Below are positions 26,003-33,877 of a DNA stretch of 37,136 nucleotides, piece after piece. The stretch covers positions 57,078-94,213 of the forward strand of contig OMOE01000172.1 of the NCBI GenBank assembly GCA_900290365.1, in the 5' to 3' direction. A program made the translations under genes and the position numbers. Below the pieces are notes generated by a model, which was not told the DNA's origin, searched no databases, and saw only the letters and a program-made list of their open reading frames with translations. The stretch's first letter is position 1. Each line of letters opens with the position of its first letter. This stretch comes from Syntrophobacter sp. SbD1. Lineage in GTDB: Bacteria > Desulfobacterota > Syntrophobacteria > Syntrophobacterales > Syntrophobacteraceae.

Positions 26003-26887
26003 ATGAAAGTTGGATTCATAGGCCTTGGACAAATGGGCTCAGGCATGGCGGCAAACCTTATCAGGGGCGGCCATGAGGTCACCGTCTACAATCGAACGCC
26101 CGGAAAAATGCGGCCGCTGGTGGAAAAGGGTGCGCATTCGGCGGGCAGGGCGGCGGACGCCTGCCGGGGGGAGGCCGTCATCACGATGCTGGCCGACGAC
26201 ACCGCTGTTGAAAGCGTAGTGTTCGGTGAGGAAGGCGTGATAAAAAATCTCGGCAAGGGCGCCATCCACGTCTCCATGAGCACAATCGGCATCGCGTTAT
26301 CGGAAAAGCTTGCCGGGGCACACGAGGAAGCCGGCCGGCGTTTTGTCGCAGCACCCGTATTCGGACGCCCTGAAGCGGCGGCGGCAGGCAATCTGTTCAT
26401 CGTCGCCGCCGGCGCACCCGATGCCGTTGGCGCCTGCATGCCTCTATTCGATGCGCTGGGGCAAAAGACTTTCACCTTCGGAGGTAATCCCCGGGACGCA
26501 AACCTTATCAAGCTCAGCGGCAATTTCCTGATCGCCTCGGTCATCGAAGCGCTCGGGGAGGCGATGGCGCTGGTAGGCAAGGCAGGGAACGATCAGCACC
26601 GGTTCCTGGATTTACTGACATCGACGCTTTTCACCGCACCGGTTTATAAAACATACGGCGGGCTGATCGCCGGCAGGCAGTTCGAACCGGCAGGTTTTGC
26701 GGCGCCCTTGGGTCATAAGGATATACGTCTGGCGCTTGCCGCCGCCGAAAGCCTCATGGTGCCCATGCCACTGGCAAGCCTGTTGCACGACCGGTTCCTG
26801 AGCCTGCTTGCCGGCGGCGGAGAAAAGCTCGACTGGTCGGCTATCGCACAACTCGCCGCAAGGGATGCCGGCCTGACCGGGGACTGA
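26003..26887 (+). CDS. NAD(P)-dependent beta-hydroxyacid dehydrogenase (HIBADH/GLYR family)
   Basis: This 294-residue oxidoreductase has the N-terminal dinucleotide fold VGFIGLGQMGSGMAANL (GxGxxG at residues 7-12). Its HEVTVYNRTPGK segment (Arg plus Thr/Lys) suggests NADPH preference as in the glyoxylate/succinic-semialdehyde reductase branch. The catalytic lysine is Lys170 in NLIKLSGNF, and HKDIRLAL follows in the C-terminal helical domain. I chose the ATG at 26003 (GGAG about 9 nt upstream, Rossmann motif immediately after). Substrate could be 3-hydroxyisobutyrate, tartronate semialdehyde, glyoxylate or succinic semialdehyde. The substrate-loop serine appears as VSMSTIG, where S-T is normal. 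It is the first gene of the rightward set. Confidence 0.88.
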   Translation: MKVGFIGLGQMGSGMAANLIRGGHEVTVYNRTPGKMRPLVEKGAHSAGRAADACRGEAVITMLADDTAVESVVFGEEGVIKNLGKGAIHVSMSTIGIALSEKLAGAHEEAGRRFVAAPVFGRPEAAAAGNLFIVAAGAPDAVGACMPLFDALGQKTFTFGGNPRDANLIKLSGNFLIASVIEALGEAMALVGKAGNDQHRFLDLLTSTLFTAPVYKTYGGLIAGRQFEPAGFAAPLGHKDIRLALAAAESLMVPMPLASLLHDRFLSLLAGGGEKLDWSAIAQLAARDAGLTGD

Positions 26888-26897
26888 GGAGCAGGTT

Positions 26898-26925
26898 TTC
26901 ACTTCTTCACTGTTCACTCTTCACT
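26898..26925. repeat. heptamer tandem repeat, TTCACT type
   Basis: CTTCACT, GTTCACT and CTTCACT follow one another exactly (26905-26925), preceded by a fourth TTCACT with a one-base offset. The array lies in the 57-nt gap between the dehydrogenase gene and the DUF2127 gene. Confidence 0.75.
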
Positions 26926-26944
26926 AATAACCGAGCTTAACGCC

Positions 26945-27418
26945 GTGGAAAAAGGGACGCTTGTTCACAGGGCCTTCGTGGCGGGCATTGTGCTCAAGGG
27001 AGTTGATGCCGTATTGGAAATACTCGGCGGGATATCGTTTTTTTTTCTCTCTCCGCAATCTTTGAATGTATGGACCCTCTCACTAATCGAACGCGAATTC
27101 CCCGAGGGACTGAGGAACTTCCTCCTTGGCTGGCTGGGCCACAACTGGTCAATTGACTCACAGCTCTTCGCAACCTTCTACCTGGTTTCTCATGGTGTCA
27201 TGAAGCTTTTTATCGCGACCGTTCTGCTAAAGGGGAAGATCTGGGCCTATCACACCGGCATTGTCTTCTTTTTCTTATTCATTCTTTATCAACTTTACCG
27301 GTATGCCTTCACACACTCGGTATGGCTTATTATCCTTTCAGGTCTGGACATGGTTATCATCTATCTGACTTGGGAAGAATACAAGCGGGTCAAGCGAAAC
27401 GGGATCTTTGACCGATAA
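26945..27418 (+). CDS. DUF2127-family membrane protein
   Basis: This 157-residue protein has about four transmembrane helices, near residues 10-34, 79-95, 99-121 and 124-143. The pattern HRAFVAGIVLKGVDAVLEILGG at the start, with FYLVSHGVMKLFIATVLLKGKIWAY in the middle, is typical of DUF2127 (function unknown). The start is a GTG at 26945 with only a weak GAG upstream, so translation may be modest. The next gene begins 25 nt later on the same strand. There is no clue to a function beyond membrane location. Confidence 0.75.
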   Translation: MEKGTLVHRAFVAGIVLKGVDAVLEILGGISFFFLSPQSLNVWTLSLIEREFPEGLRNFLLGWLGHNWSIDSQLFATFYLVSHGVMKLFIATVLLKGKIWAYHTGIVFFFLFILYQLYRYAFTHSVWLIILSGLDMVIIYLTWEEYKRVKRNGIFDR

Positions 27419-27443
27419 CTTGCTAAACTCAAGGAGCGAGAAT

Positions 27444-28391
27444 ATGGCAACATGTGAGCGAGTAGCGGTAGTGCAGGCAGGGTCGGTCCCGTTTGACGCC
27501 GAAGGCAGCACTGATAAAGCTTGCAGGTTGATTTCCGAAGCGGCCGGTCGAGGCGCTGCGTTGGCCGTTTTCCCCGAAGCTTTCATCTCGGGCTACCCGA
27601 AAGGGCTGGATTTCGGCGCCCGTGTCGGCATGAGGAGTCCGGAGGGGCGAGAAGACTTCCGGCGCTATTGGGCGAGCGGTGTCGATGTGCCGGGCCCCAT
27701 TACAGCGGCCATTGCCGCAGCGGCGACTGAAAATAATATTTACGTGATGATCGGGGTGATCGAGCGTGAGGGAGGGACACTCTACTGTACGGCCCTGTTC
27801 TTTTCACCGGATGGCGGATTGCTGGGCAAACACCGAAAACTCATGCCCACGGCAATGGAACGGCTTGTGTGGGGCTTTGGCGACGGATCGACCATGCCGG
27901 TATTCGACACGCCCCTGGGTAAGATCGGGGCGGTAATCTGCTGGGAAAACTATATGCCGCTGCTTCGCTTTGCCATGTATTCAAAAGGGATACAGCTCTA
28001 CTGCGCGCCTACTGCCGATGACCGGGATTCGTGGTTGCCAACCATGCAGCATGTTGCCATCGAGGGGCGTTGTTTCGTTTTGTCGAGCTGTCAGTATGTG
28101 AAGCGCGGGGCATATCCGCAGGACTACGATGCCGTTCAGGGCAATGATCCCGAAATTGTCATGATGCGGGGGGGAAGTTGCATTGTCAGCCCGTTTGGTC
28201 AGGTCCTCGCCGGCCCCAATTATGAGCAGGAGTGCATTCTTACTGCCGATATCGACCTTGGGGAAATCATTCGAGGTAAGTACGACCTGGATGTCGTAGG
28301 GCATTATGCCCGTCCCGACGTATTCAGATTATATGTAAACGAAGCCCCGGCCCCTCCGGTGGTAATGAAGATCAACAAGTCTGACAGGTAA
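27444..28391 (+). CDS. nitrilase (carbon-nitrogen hydrolase)
   Basis: This 315-residue hydrolase has the full catalytic triad: Glu45 (FPEAF), Lys132 (HRKLMPT) and Cys166 (VICWENYMP). The CWEN sequence and the long segment LVWGFGDGSTMPVFDT place it among true nitrilases (R-CN to the acid and ammonia) rather than amidases or carbamoylases. The ATG at 27444 has a perfect AAGGAG 7 nt upstream. It is cytoplasmic. Glutamate synthase genes nearby could assimilate the released ammonia, but a spacer separates them. The natural substrate is not evident. Confidence 0.9.
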   Translation: MATCERVAVVQAGSVPFDAEGSTDKACRLISEAAGRGAALAVFPEAFISGYPKGLDFGARVGMRSPEGREDFRRYWASGVDVPGPITAAIAAAATENNIYVMIGVIEREGGTLYCTALFFSPDGGLLGKHRKLMPTAMERLVWGFGDGSTMPVFDTPLGKIGAVICWENYMPLLRFAMYSKGIQLYCAPTADDRDSWLPTMQHVAIEGRCFVLSSCQYVKRGAYPQDYDAVQGNDPEIVMMRGGSCIVSPFGQVLAGPNYEQECILTADIDLGEIIRGKYDLDVVGHYARPDVFRLYVNEAPAPPVVMKINKSDR

Positions 28392-28398
28392 TCTCCAG

Positions 28399-30636
28399 AT
28401 GCTTCTTCCATCCTCCGCCTTCGCCGCTTTGCTCAAAGCTTTTCTTCTGCCGTCTGGAATCAGGGGCAAAGTTCTGTATGCCGCCGCAGCCCTGGTTTTC
28501 ATTTCACCAGGCTTACGCGCCGCCTGGGGCGGTGAGGTCTGCCGGCACGATCTGAAAATAGAATTGCGGCCCGAAGCGCACAGGCTGATCGGCAGAGACG
28601 ACATCAGGGTGGACGGGTGGAAGGGCCAAGACCTGATATTTCTGCTTGCGGACAAGGCCCACGTCAAATCCGTGCTGGTCAATGGAAAGCCGTGGAAGTA
28701 TTCCTTCAATGCCGGCAAGCTGATACTTTCCGCCGCATCTGTAACGGACGGCTCTGTTCGCACATCTGCTCCGCGCCCTACGCGTCTCCGCGTGACGATT
28801 TCTTTCGATGCCCTGTTTAACGACCCGATCGCTTCAGGACCCGCCACTTTTGAAAATCCCGGATCGGGTGTTATGGGCTCGATCGGCGGCAGGGGAACTT
28901 TTCTGCTCGAGGATTCAGGGTGGTATCCAACCTTGCAGGGATGCAGCCAGGGTTTTGATCTCCAGGTAACCGCTCCCGTGGGCATCTATGCAGTCACGGC
29001 AGGCGAGTTGATCGGACACGAGGACCGGGGGGCGCTCAGCATATCGCGCTGGAAAACAGAACCGATCGGGCAGGGCCTGTCGCTCTCGGCGGGCAGATAT
29101 ATCATTCATTCTTTAGCCGGCGGCGATTCTGCAAGCCGGCAACCTGGCAACCGGTCCCACCGGCGCCTTTACACATACTTCACATCCGAAAACGATTCGC
29201 TTTCAAAAACCTATCTCGATGCCGCGGCATCACACATAGCCTTCTATGAACAACGGCACGGGCCGTACCCTTTCCCCAAGTTTGCCATAGTCGAAAATTT
29301 CTTCCCGAGCGGCTACGGTTTTCCCTCATATACGCTTCTGGGTTCCACGGTGCTTCGGCTCCCATTTATCCCCCAAACGAGTCTACGGCACGAAATCGCC
29401 CACTCCTGGTGGGGCAACGGCGTCCTGGTTGACTACGCTTCCGGGAACTGGTGCGAGGGTTTAACAACCTATGTTGCCGATTACCTGTCGCAGGAGATCA
29501 CATCGGCGGCAGACGCCAGGCTTTACCGACAGCAGATTCTACAGGATTATGCAACACTGGCCGCATCGGGGGCCGATTTCCCGCTCCGGCTATTCGGGGG
29601 CTGCTCAAGCCCCGCTACCAGGGCTGTCGGCTATGGCAAGGCGGCATTCGTTTTTCATATGATCCGGCAAAGGATCGGAGACGAGGCTTTCTGGAAATGC
29701 CTGCGGCAGATATATAAGGAAAGGCTCTTTGTCAGGACCTCCTGGGACGATTTCCGCGATGTTTTCGTCCGGACCGGAGGCTGGGGCCCCGGAGAAGCAA
29801 AAGCTTTTTTCGATCAATGGCTCGAGCGCAGCGGCGCCCCGGTTTTAAAGCTTCAGGATGTGCAGTCCCGCACAACGGATGATTCCGGTTGGCAGGTGAC
29901 GGGAACGGTTCTCCAGGAAAAGCCCTGGTACGGCCTGGATATAGTCGCCACTCTGAAGACTTCCACAGATGAAAGAGTAGATACAAAAATCAGGATAGAG
30001 AACGGCTCGGCTCCTTTTTCCATTCGGTCCACCGCTGCGCCAGTAAAAATAATCGTCGACCCTGATGTAAATACCTTCCGGCTCCTCAGCCCTGAAGAAA
30101 TCCCTGCCACCGTAAACAGCGTCAAGGGATCACAGGGACTGGTGGCGGTGCTTTCGGAGGGCGAAGACAGAAAGACTGAGGACGCAGGACCATCAAAAAG
30201 CCCGGCCTCTGAACTTTTGCTCGAAGGTTTCGACCAGGCGGACGCTCCGATATTGAGTGAAAAAGAAGCTGAAATGAAGATTGGCGAGGAGAAGGACTTC
30301 CTGTTTTTTGGCTTCCCGCGGTCTGAAAAGCTCAAAGAGCTTTTCGCATCCGCTCCCAAGGAAGTGAAACTTTCTCCCGGGTCTTTCTCGGTTAAAGGCT
30401 TTTCCGGGGCCGATTGCCTTTTTCTCGTTTTCAAAGATCCGAATCGCGCAGGCAGAATTACGGCGCTTTTTCTCCCTATTTCAGGGGCATCGCCGGATTC
30501 GGCCGTGACGGCGGCCCGCAAAATCACTCATTACGGGAAGTACAGCTACCTGGCCTTTTCCAACGGAATAATACAGGAAAAAGGTGTTTGGGAGATTTTT
30601 CGATCCCCTCTGGAATTTGATTTTATTAGAAGATAA
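28399..30636 (+). CDS. exported M1-family metallopeptidase-like protein
   Basis: This 745-residue protein has an N-terminal hydrophobic export segment (about residues 22-41). A beta-domain resembling the N-terminal domain of M1 aminopeptidases follows, then a gluzincin domain with HEIAH (residues 331-335) and a third zinc ligand, probably Glu353 in NWCEGLTTY. That spacing is one residue shorter than the usual HExxH-x18-E. The GAMEN exopeptidase motif is absent; the corresponding strand reads SGYGFPSYTLLG, so classical N-terminal peptide trimming is doubtful. The last 250 or so residues hold a beta-rich domain (to about 550) and a C-terminal domain of unknown type. It starts 7 nt after the nitrilase stop. 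Confidence 0.85.
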   Translation: MLLPSSAFAALLKAFLLPSGIRGKVLYAAAALVFISPGLRAAWGGEVCRHDLKIELRPEAHRLIGRDDIRVDGWKGQDLIFLLADKAHVKSVLVNGKPWKYSFNAGKLILSAASVTDGSVRTSAPRPTRLRVTISFDALFNDPIASGPATFENPGSGVMGSIGGRGTFLLEDSGWYPTLQGCSQGFDLQVTAPVGIYAVTAGELIGHEDRGALSISRWKTEPIGQGLSLSAGRYIIHSLAGGDSASRQPGNRSHRRLYTYFTSENDSLSKTYLDAAASHIAFYEQRHGPYPFPKFAIVENFFPSGYGFPSYTLLGSTVLRLPFIPQTSLRHEIAHSWWGNGVLVDYASGNWCEGLTTYVADYLSQEITSAADARLYRQQILQDYATLAASGADFPLRLFGGCSSPATRAVGYGKAAFVFHMIRQRIGDEAFWKCLRQIYKERLFVRTSWDDFRDVFVRTGGWGPGEAKAFFDQWLERSGAPVLKLQDVQSRTTDDSGWQVTGTVLQEKPWYGLDIVATLKTSTDERVDTKIRIENGSAPFSIRSTAAPVKIIVDPDVNTFRLLSPEEIPATVNSVKGSQGLVAVLSEGEDRKTEDAGPSKSPASELLLEGFDQADAPILSEKEAEMKIGEEKDFLFFGFPRSEKLKELFASAPKEVKLSPGSFSVKGFSGADCLFLVFKDPNRAGRITALFLPISGASPDSAVTAARKITHYGKYSYLAFSNGIIQEKGVWEIFRSPLEFDFIRR

Positions 30637-31039
30637 ACGATGACGATAAAATCGTCCCCCGCCCAAAACTCGCTCTATACTTTTGTAACCGATATGTTAT
30701 CTATGCAGGGCGATTTGGCAGTTTCGCCTGAGAATGGGTGGAATTCGCTTGCTAAGAGCCGGATTATTCTGGTAATGTCATATGTTCGAACTCAACCTGA
30801 GCTAAACGGATACGGAACATTGAAGCGAAAGTAATTCCGGCGCGGACCGGTACCCTGGAAGACCAAGGTAGAATCATGTAGAGTTTCCCCCTGGGTTTCC
30901 AAAGATCGTATCCCTGAGCGAAATCAATTATAGCTCTATCTCGCTCCGAACGGGCGGCGATTTCAAGTCGCGCGCGCACGGGGCGTGGATTGAAAAACAA
31001 ACAAACAAGCGAACAGCAAAACAGGAGAACAGATCCCAA
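30637..31039. other. 403-nt spacer before the glutamate synthase operon
   Basis: Contents: a short hairpin directly after the peptidase gene (GACGAT/ATCGTC at 30642-30656, 3-nt loop, no T-run), mixed sequence without a credible gene, and an A/C-rich unstructured leader (about 30990-31025) ending in AGGAG, 12 nt before the first glt start. The promoter of the operon should lie here. I saw only weak sigma70-like pairs and no sigma54 element (TGGCAC-N5-TTGC). Confidence 0.45.
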
Positions 31040-32170
31040 ATGTGTCGTTTGATCGCATTGACGAGTGACGAGCCTCAGTCACCCATGCTGGCCATACGCG
31101 CCCTTGATGTGATGCGGGAGGGCCATGACGGCTCGGGAGTCGGCCTTTTTCTGAGTGATCTCGGCGGGCCGTTCGAGGAGCTGAAAGGCTTGCCGATCCT
31201 GTCCGGCATATTCACCAGTGAAGGTGTGAAGCGTCTCGATCAGTACATGGCGAGCTTGGGGTTTGCGCCCAAGCACAACATTTCCATCCGCAATTCCAAA
31301 ACACCGCCTCCGGGTACTCCCAGACGCGATACCTATGTGATCTGCGCCTATGATTATCCACAAGCCTGGGAAGGGCTTGATCAAAAAGAAATTGAGCTTC
31401 GCCTGATGCTCGCGCGCCTCGACCTGAGACAGGTGGGTGAGGAACATGAGGACATGATCGTCTACAGCTTCTGGCCGGACGTGATCATGTTAAAAGAAAT
31501 CGGTGATCCGCTCATGGTGAGCGAATACCTCGAACTGGGCCGCGAAGAGCTCAAAGCCAGGGTCATTCTCGCCCAGGGAAGGCAAAACACCAACTATGCG
31601 ATAAACCTCTACGCCTGCCATCCATTTTTCATACAAGGGTTCGCCTCGATGACCAATGGAGAGAATACGGCGTTTGTCCCGAACCGGGAATACCTTATGT
31701 CGCGCGGCTTTCCCGGCTATGTCGGGTATCAGTCCGACTCCGAGGTTTTCACTCATATTGCTCACTATACGCTCAACAGCCTCGGCTTGGGGATCGAAGC
31801 GTACAAGCATGTAATCACTCCTCTCCAGGATGAAGATATCGAATCTCACCCGGATGGAGGCTTCCTCAAGCAACTGAAACACTCATGCCGCAGGCTCATT
31901 ATCGACGGTCCTAACTGCGTCATTGGCCGCCTGCCCGACAACACCCTTTTCCTTGTCCAGGACCGGAAGAAACTCCGGCCCGCCATCGCGGGTGGCAGGA
32001 AGGGCATTTACGCATTTTCCTCGGAAATGTGCGGCCTCGAGGCTGCCATTCCCGACAGGGATAAAAGCATGGATTTTCAGCCCATGCATCTTGATACGGT
32101 CATTATTCCTTCTGACCGCTCGGAGGTCCGGGTATGCTCTCAAATGGAAGCATTATCCCTTCTTCACTAA
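31040..32170 (+). CDS. glutamate synthase glutaminase-type subunit (class II amidotransferase domain)
   Basis: This 376-residue protein begins Met-Cys, and Cys2 would be the N-terminal nucleophile after Met removal. MCRLIALTSDEP and RALDVMREGHDGSGVGLFL match the glutaminase domain of glutamate synthases and related Ntn amidotransferases. It would hydrolyse glutamine and channel ammonia to the FMN subunit encoded next. It corresponds to the stand-alone first domain (often called GltB1) of archaeal-type split glutamate synthases rather than the 1500-residue bacterial alpha subunit. It overlaps the next gene by 37 nt. Confidence 0.85.
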   Translation: MCRLIALTSDEPQSPMLAIRALDVMREGHDGSGVGLFLSDLGGPFEELKGLPILSGIFTSEGVKRLDQYMASLGFAPKHNISIRNSKTPPPGTPRRDTYVICAYDYPQAWEGLDQKEIELRLMLARLDLRQVGEEHEDMIVYSFWPDVIMLKEIGDPLMVSEYLELGREELKARVILAQGRQNTNYAINLYACHPFFIQGFASMTNGENTAFVPNREYLMSRGFPGYVGYQSDSEVFTHIAHYTLNSLGLGIEAYKHVITPLQDEDIESHPDGGFLKQLKHSCRRLIIDGPNCVIGRLPDNTLFLVQDRKKLRPAIAGGRKGIYAFSSEMCGLEAAIPDRDKSMDFQPMHLDTVIIPSDRSEVRVCSQMEALSLLH

Positions 32171-33786
32171 GCGTGAAGGACCTGCTCTGGCAGGTTCAAT
32201 GGGACAAAGAAAAATGTACCCTGTGCGGCCGGTGTTGCGCCGTCTGCCCAGTTCATGCAATAGAGCTTGGCGTGCACAGAAAGAGGCACGTTCAAATTCC
32301 TTCACTGGCCGAGATCGGGCCGGCAACGTCTTCGTCAAATGTCTACCAGGTCTATCATGGAGTTCGACAGAGGACCGATCCCGCCTACGCTTGTATCGGG
32401 TGCGCAATGTGCAACCTGGTATGTCCGAATGGGGCCATAATTCCGCTAAAATCCGACGAGGCCGACAAACTGCGCTTCCACATCAACCGGGGCGGACAGC
32501 CAAGAAGGCGCGGCGGCAGGAGGAATGTGCCCGATTCTCTCGGGACCCTCGACCGGATAAAATTCATCCGGATCTCGATGCTCACGGACCCGGCGCTTGA
32601 CGCGGGCCGCCATGAATTCGAACTGCGGACCCTGCTCGGCCGTGTGCTTCCTCCCGAGGAGAACCTTAAGCTCTACCGTGAAAACGGCTGGATTCCCCCG
32701 GTCCGGGAGATATACCCACTGATCATCGGCAGCATGTCCTTCGGCGCTCTTTCTCCGAGTATGTGGGAAGGGCTCCAGATGGGGGTTGGGTACCTCAACG
32801 AAGAGCTTGGAATGCCGGTCAGGATGTGTACGGGCGAGGGCGGCTGTCCGCCAAGACTGCTGCGGTCCCGTTTTCTCAAATATACTATCTTGCAGATAGC
32901 GAGCGGCTACTTCGGCTGGGACGAAATTATCCATGCCCTGCCCGAGATGAAGGAAGACCCCTGCGCGATAGAGATCAAATACGGACAGGGGGCCAAACCC
33001 GGCGACGGCGGTTTGCTGATGTGGTACAAGGTAAACAAGCTTATTGCGGCCATTCGAGGGGTGCCTTCCGGAGTTAGCCTGCCAAGCCCGCCGACTCATC
33101 AGACGCAGTATTCGATCGAAGAATCGGTGGCCAAGATGATCCAGTCCATGTCCATGGCCTGGGGGTTCAGGGTGCCGGTCTATCCGAAGATCTCGGGGAC
33201 TTCTACCGCTCTTTCCGTATTAAACAACCTTACTCGAAACCCCTACGCCGCAGGGCTTGCCATTGATGGCGAAGACGGCGGCACGGGCGCTGCCTATTCG
33301 GTATCCATGGATCACATGGGGCATCCGATAGCGAGCAATATCAGAGACTGCTATCTTAACCTGGCCAGGATCGGCAAGCAGAACGAAGTTCCGCTTTTTG
33401 CCGGCGGCGGGGTCGGCAAGAACGGTAAAATTGCGGCAAACGCAGCCGCGCTCATAATGCTCGGCGCGAGCGGCGTCCAGGTCGGAAAGTACATGATGCA
33501 GGCAGCGGCCGGGTGCCTGGGTTCCGAGTCGGACCGGTGCAATATATGCAACATAGGGCAGTGCCCCAAGGGAATCACCTCGCAGGACCCGCGCCTGTAC
33601 AGGCGGCTCGATCCCGAGAAAGTGGCCGAGCGGGTTGTTGACATATTTCTCGCATTCGATACGGAACTAAAGAAAATAGTCGCTCCTCTGGGACGTTCGA
33701 CTTCTCTTCCGATCGGCATGTCGGACGCTTTGGCCATAGACGATAAAGCGGCGTCCGAGCGCCTTCAGATAAAATATGTTGTGTAA
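32134..33786 (+). CDS. glutamate synthase FMN catalytic subunit with N-terminal ferredoxin domain
   Basis: This 550-residue protein carries two [4Fe-4S] motifs in its first 100 residues (Cys28-x2-Cys31-x2-Cys34-x3-Cys38-Pro, then CIGCAMCNLVCP). The (beta/alpha)8 synthase domain follows, with IGSMSFGALSP, GEGGCPPRLL, EIKYGQGAKPGDGG, GEDGGTGAAY and FAGGGVGKNGK. The cluster site CNICNIGQCPKGIT matches the [3Fe-4S] loop of glutamate synthases. It converts 2-oxoglutarate and ammonia to glutamate using FMN. The start at 32134 lies inside the previous gene but has GGAGGT 7 nt upstream, so the 37-nt overlap looks genuine. Confidence 0.92.
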   Translation: MLSNGSIIPSSLSVKDLLWQVQWDKEKCTLCGRCCAVCPVHAIELGVHRKRHVQIPSLAEIGPATSSSNVYQVYHGVRQRTDPAYACIGCAMCNLVCPNGAIIPLKSDEADKLRFHINRGGQPRRRGGRRNVPDSLGTLDRIKFIRISMLTDPALDAGRHEFELRTLLGRVLPPEENLKLYRENGWIPPVREIYPLIIGSMSFGALSPSMWEGLQMGVGYLNEELGMPVRMCTGEGGCPPRLLRSRFLKYTILQIASGYFGWDEIIHALPEMKEDPCAIEIKYGQGAKPGDGGLLMWYKVNKLIAAIRGVPSGVSLPSPPTHQTQYSIEESVAKMIQSMSMAWGFRVPVYPKISGTSTALSVLNNLTRNPYAAGLAIDGEDGGTGAAYSVSMDHMGHPIASNIRDCYLNLARIGKQNEVPLFAGGGVGKNGKIAANAAALIMLGASGVQVGKYMMQAAAGCLGSESDRCNICNIGQCPKGITSQDPRLYRRLDPEKVAERVVDIFLAFDTELKKIVAPLGRSTSLPIGMSDALAIDDKAASERLQIKYVV

Positions 33787-33789
33787 CGG

Positions 33790-33858
33790 GGAGCAAGGAG
33801 CAGGGAAAGGGTTAAAGTCTGTATTCTTCCCGCTTCTCGCTGCTTGCTTCTCGCTTCT
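33790..33858. repeat. two facing heptamer arrays in the glt intergenic gap
   Basis: Right part (33831-33858): four 7-nt units, CGCTTCT, CGCTGCT, TGCTTCT, CGCTTCT. Left part (33790-33803): GGAGCAA and GGAGCAG, partly complementary to the right part, so a loose hairpin is possible. They fill most of the 91-nt gap between the second and third glt genes. Confidence 0.7.
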
Positions 33859-33877
33859 GTTTACGTGGAGTTAGAGC

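Noticed and set aside
30640..30834. Possible 64-codon gene after the M1-like gene
   Set aside because: There is no ribosome-binding site, no recognisable motif, and the start overlaps a small hairpin. It is more likely part of the spacer.
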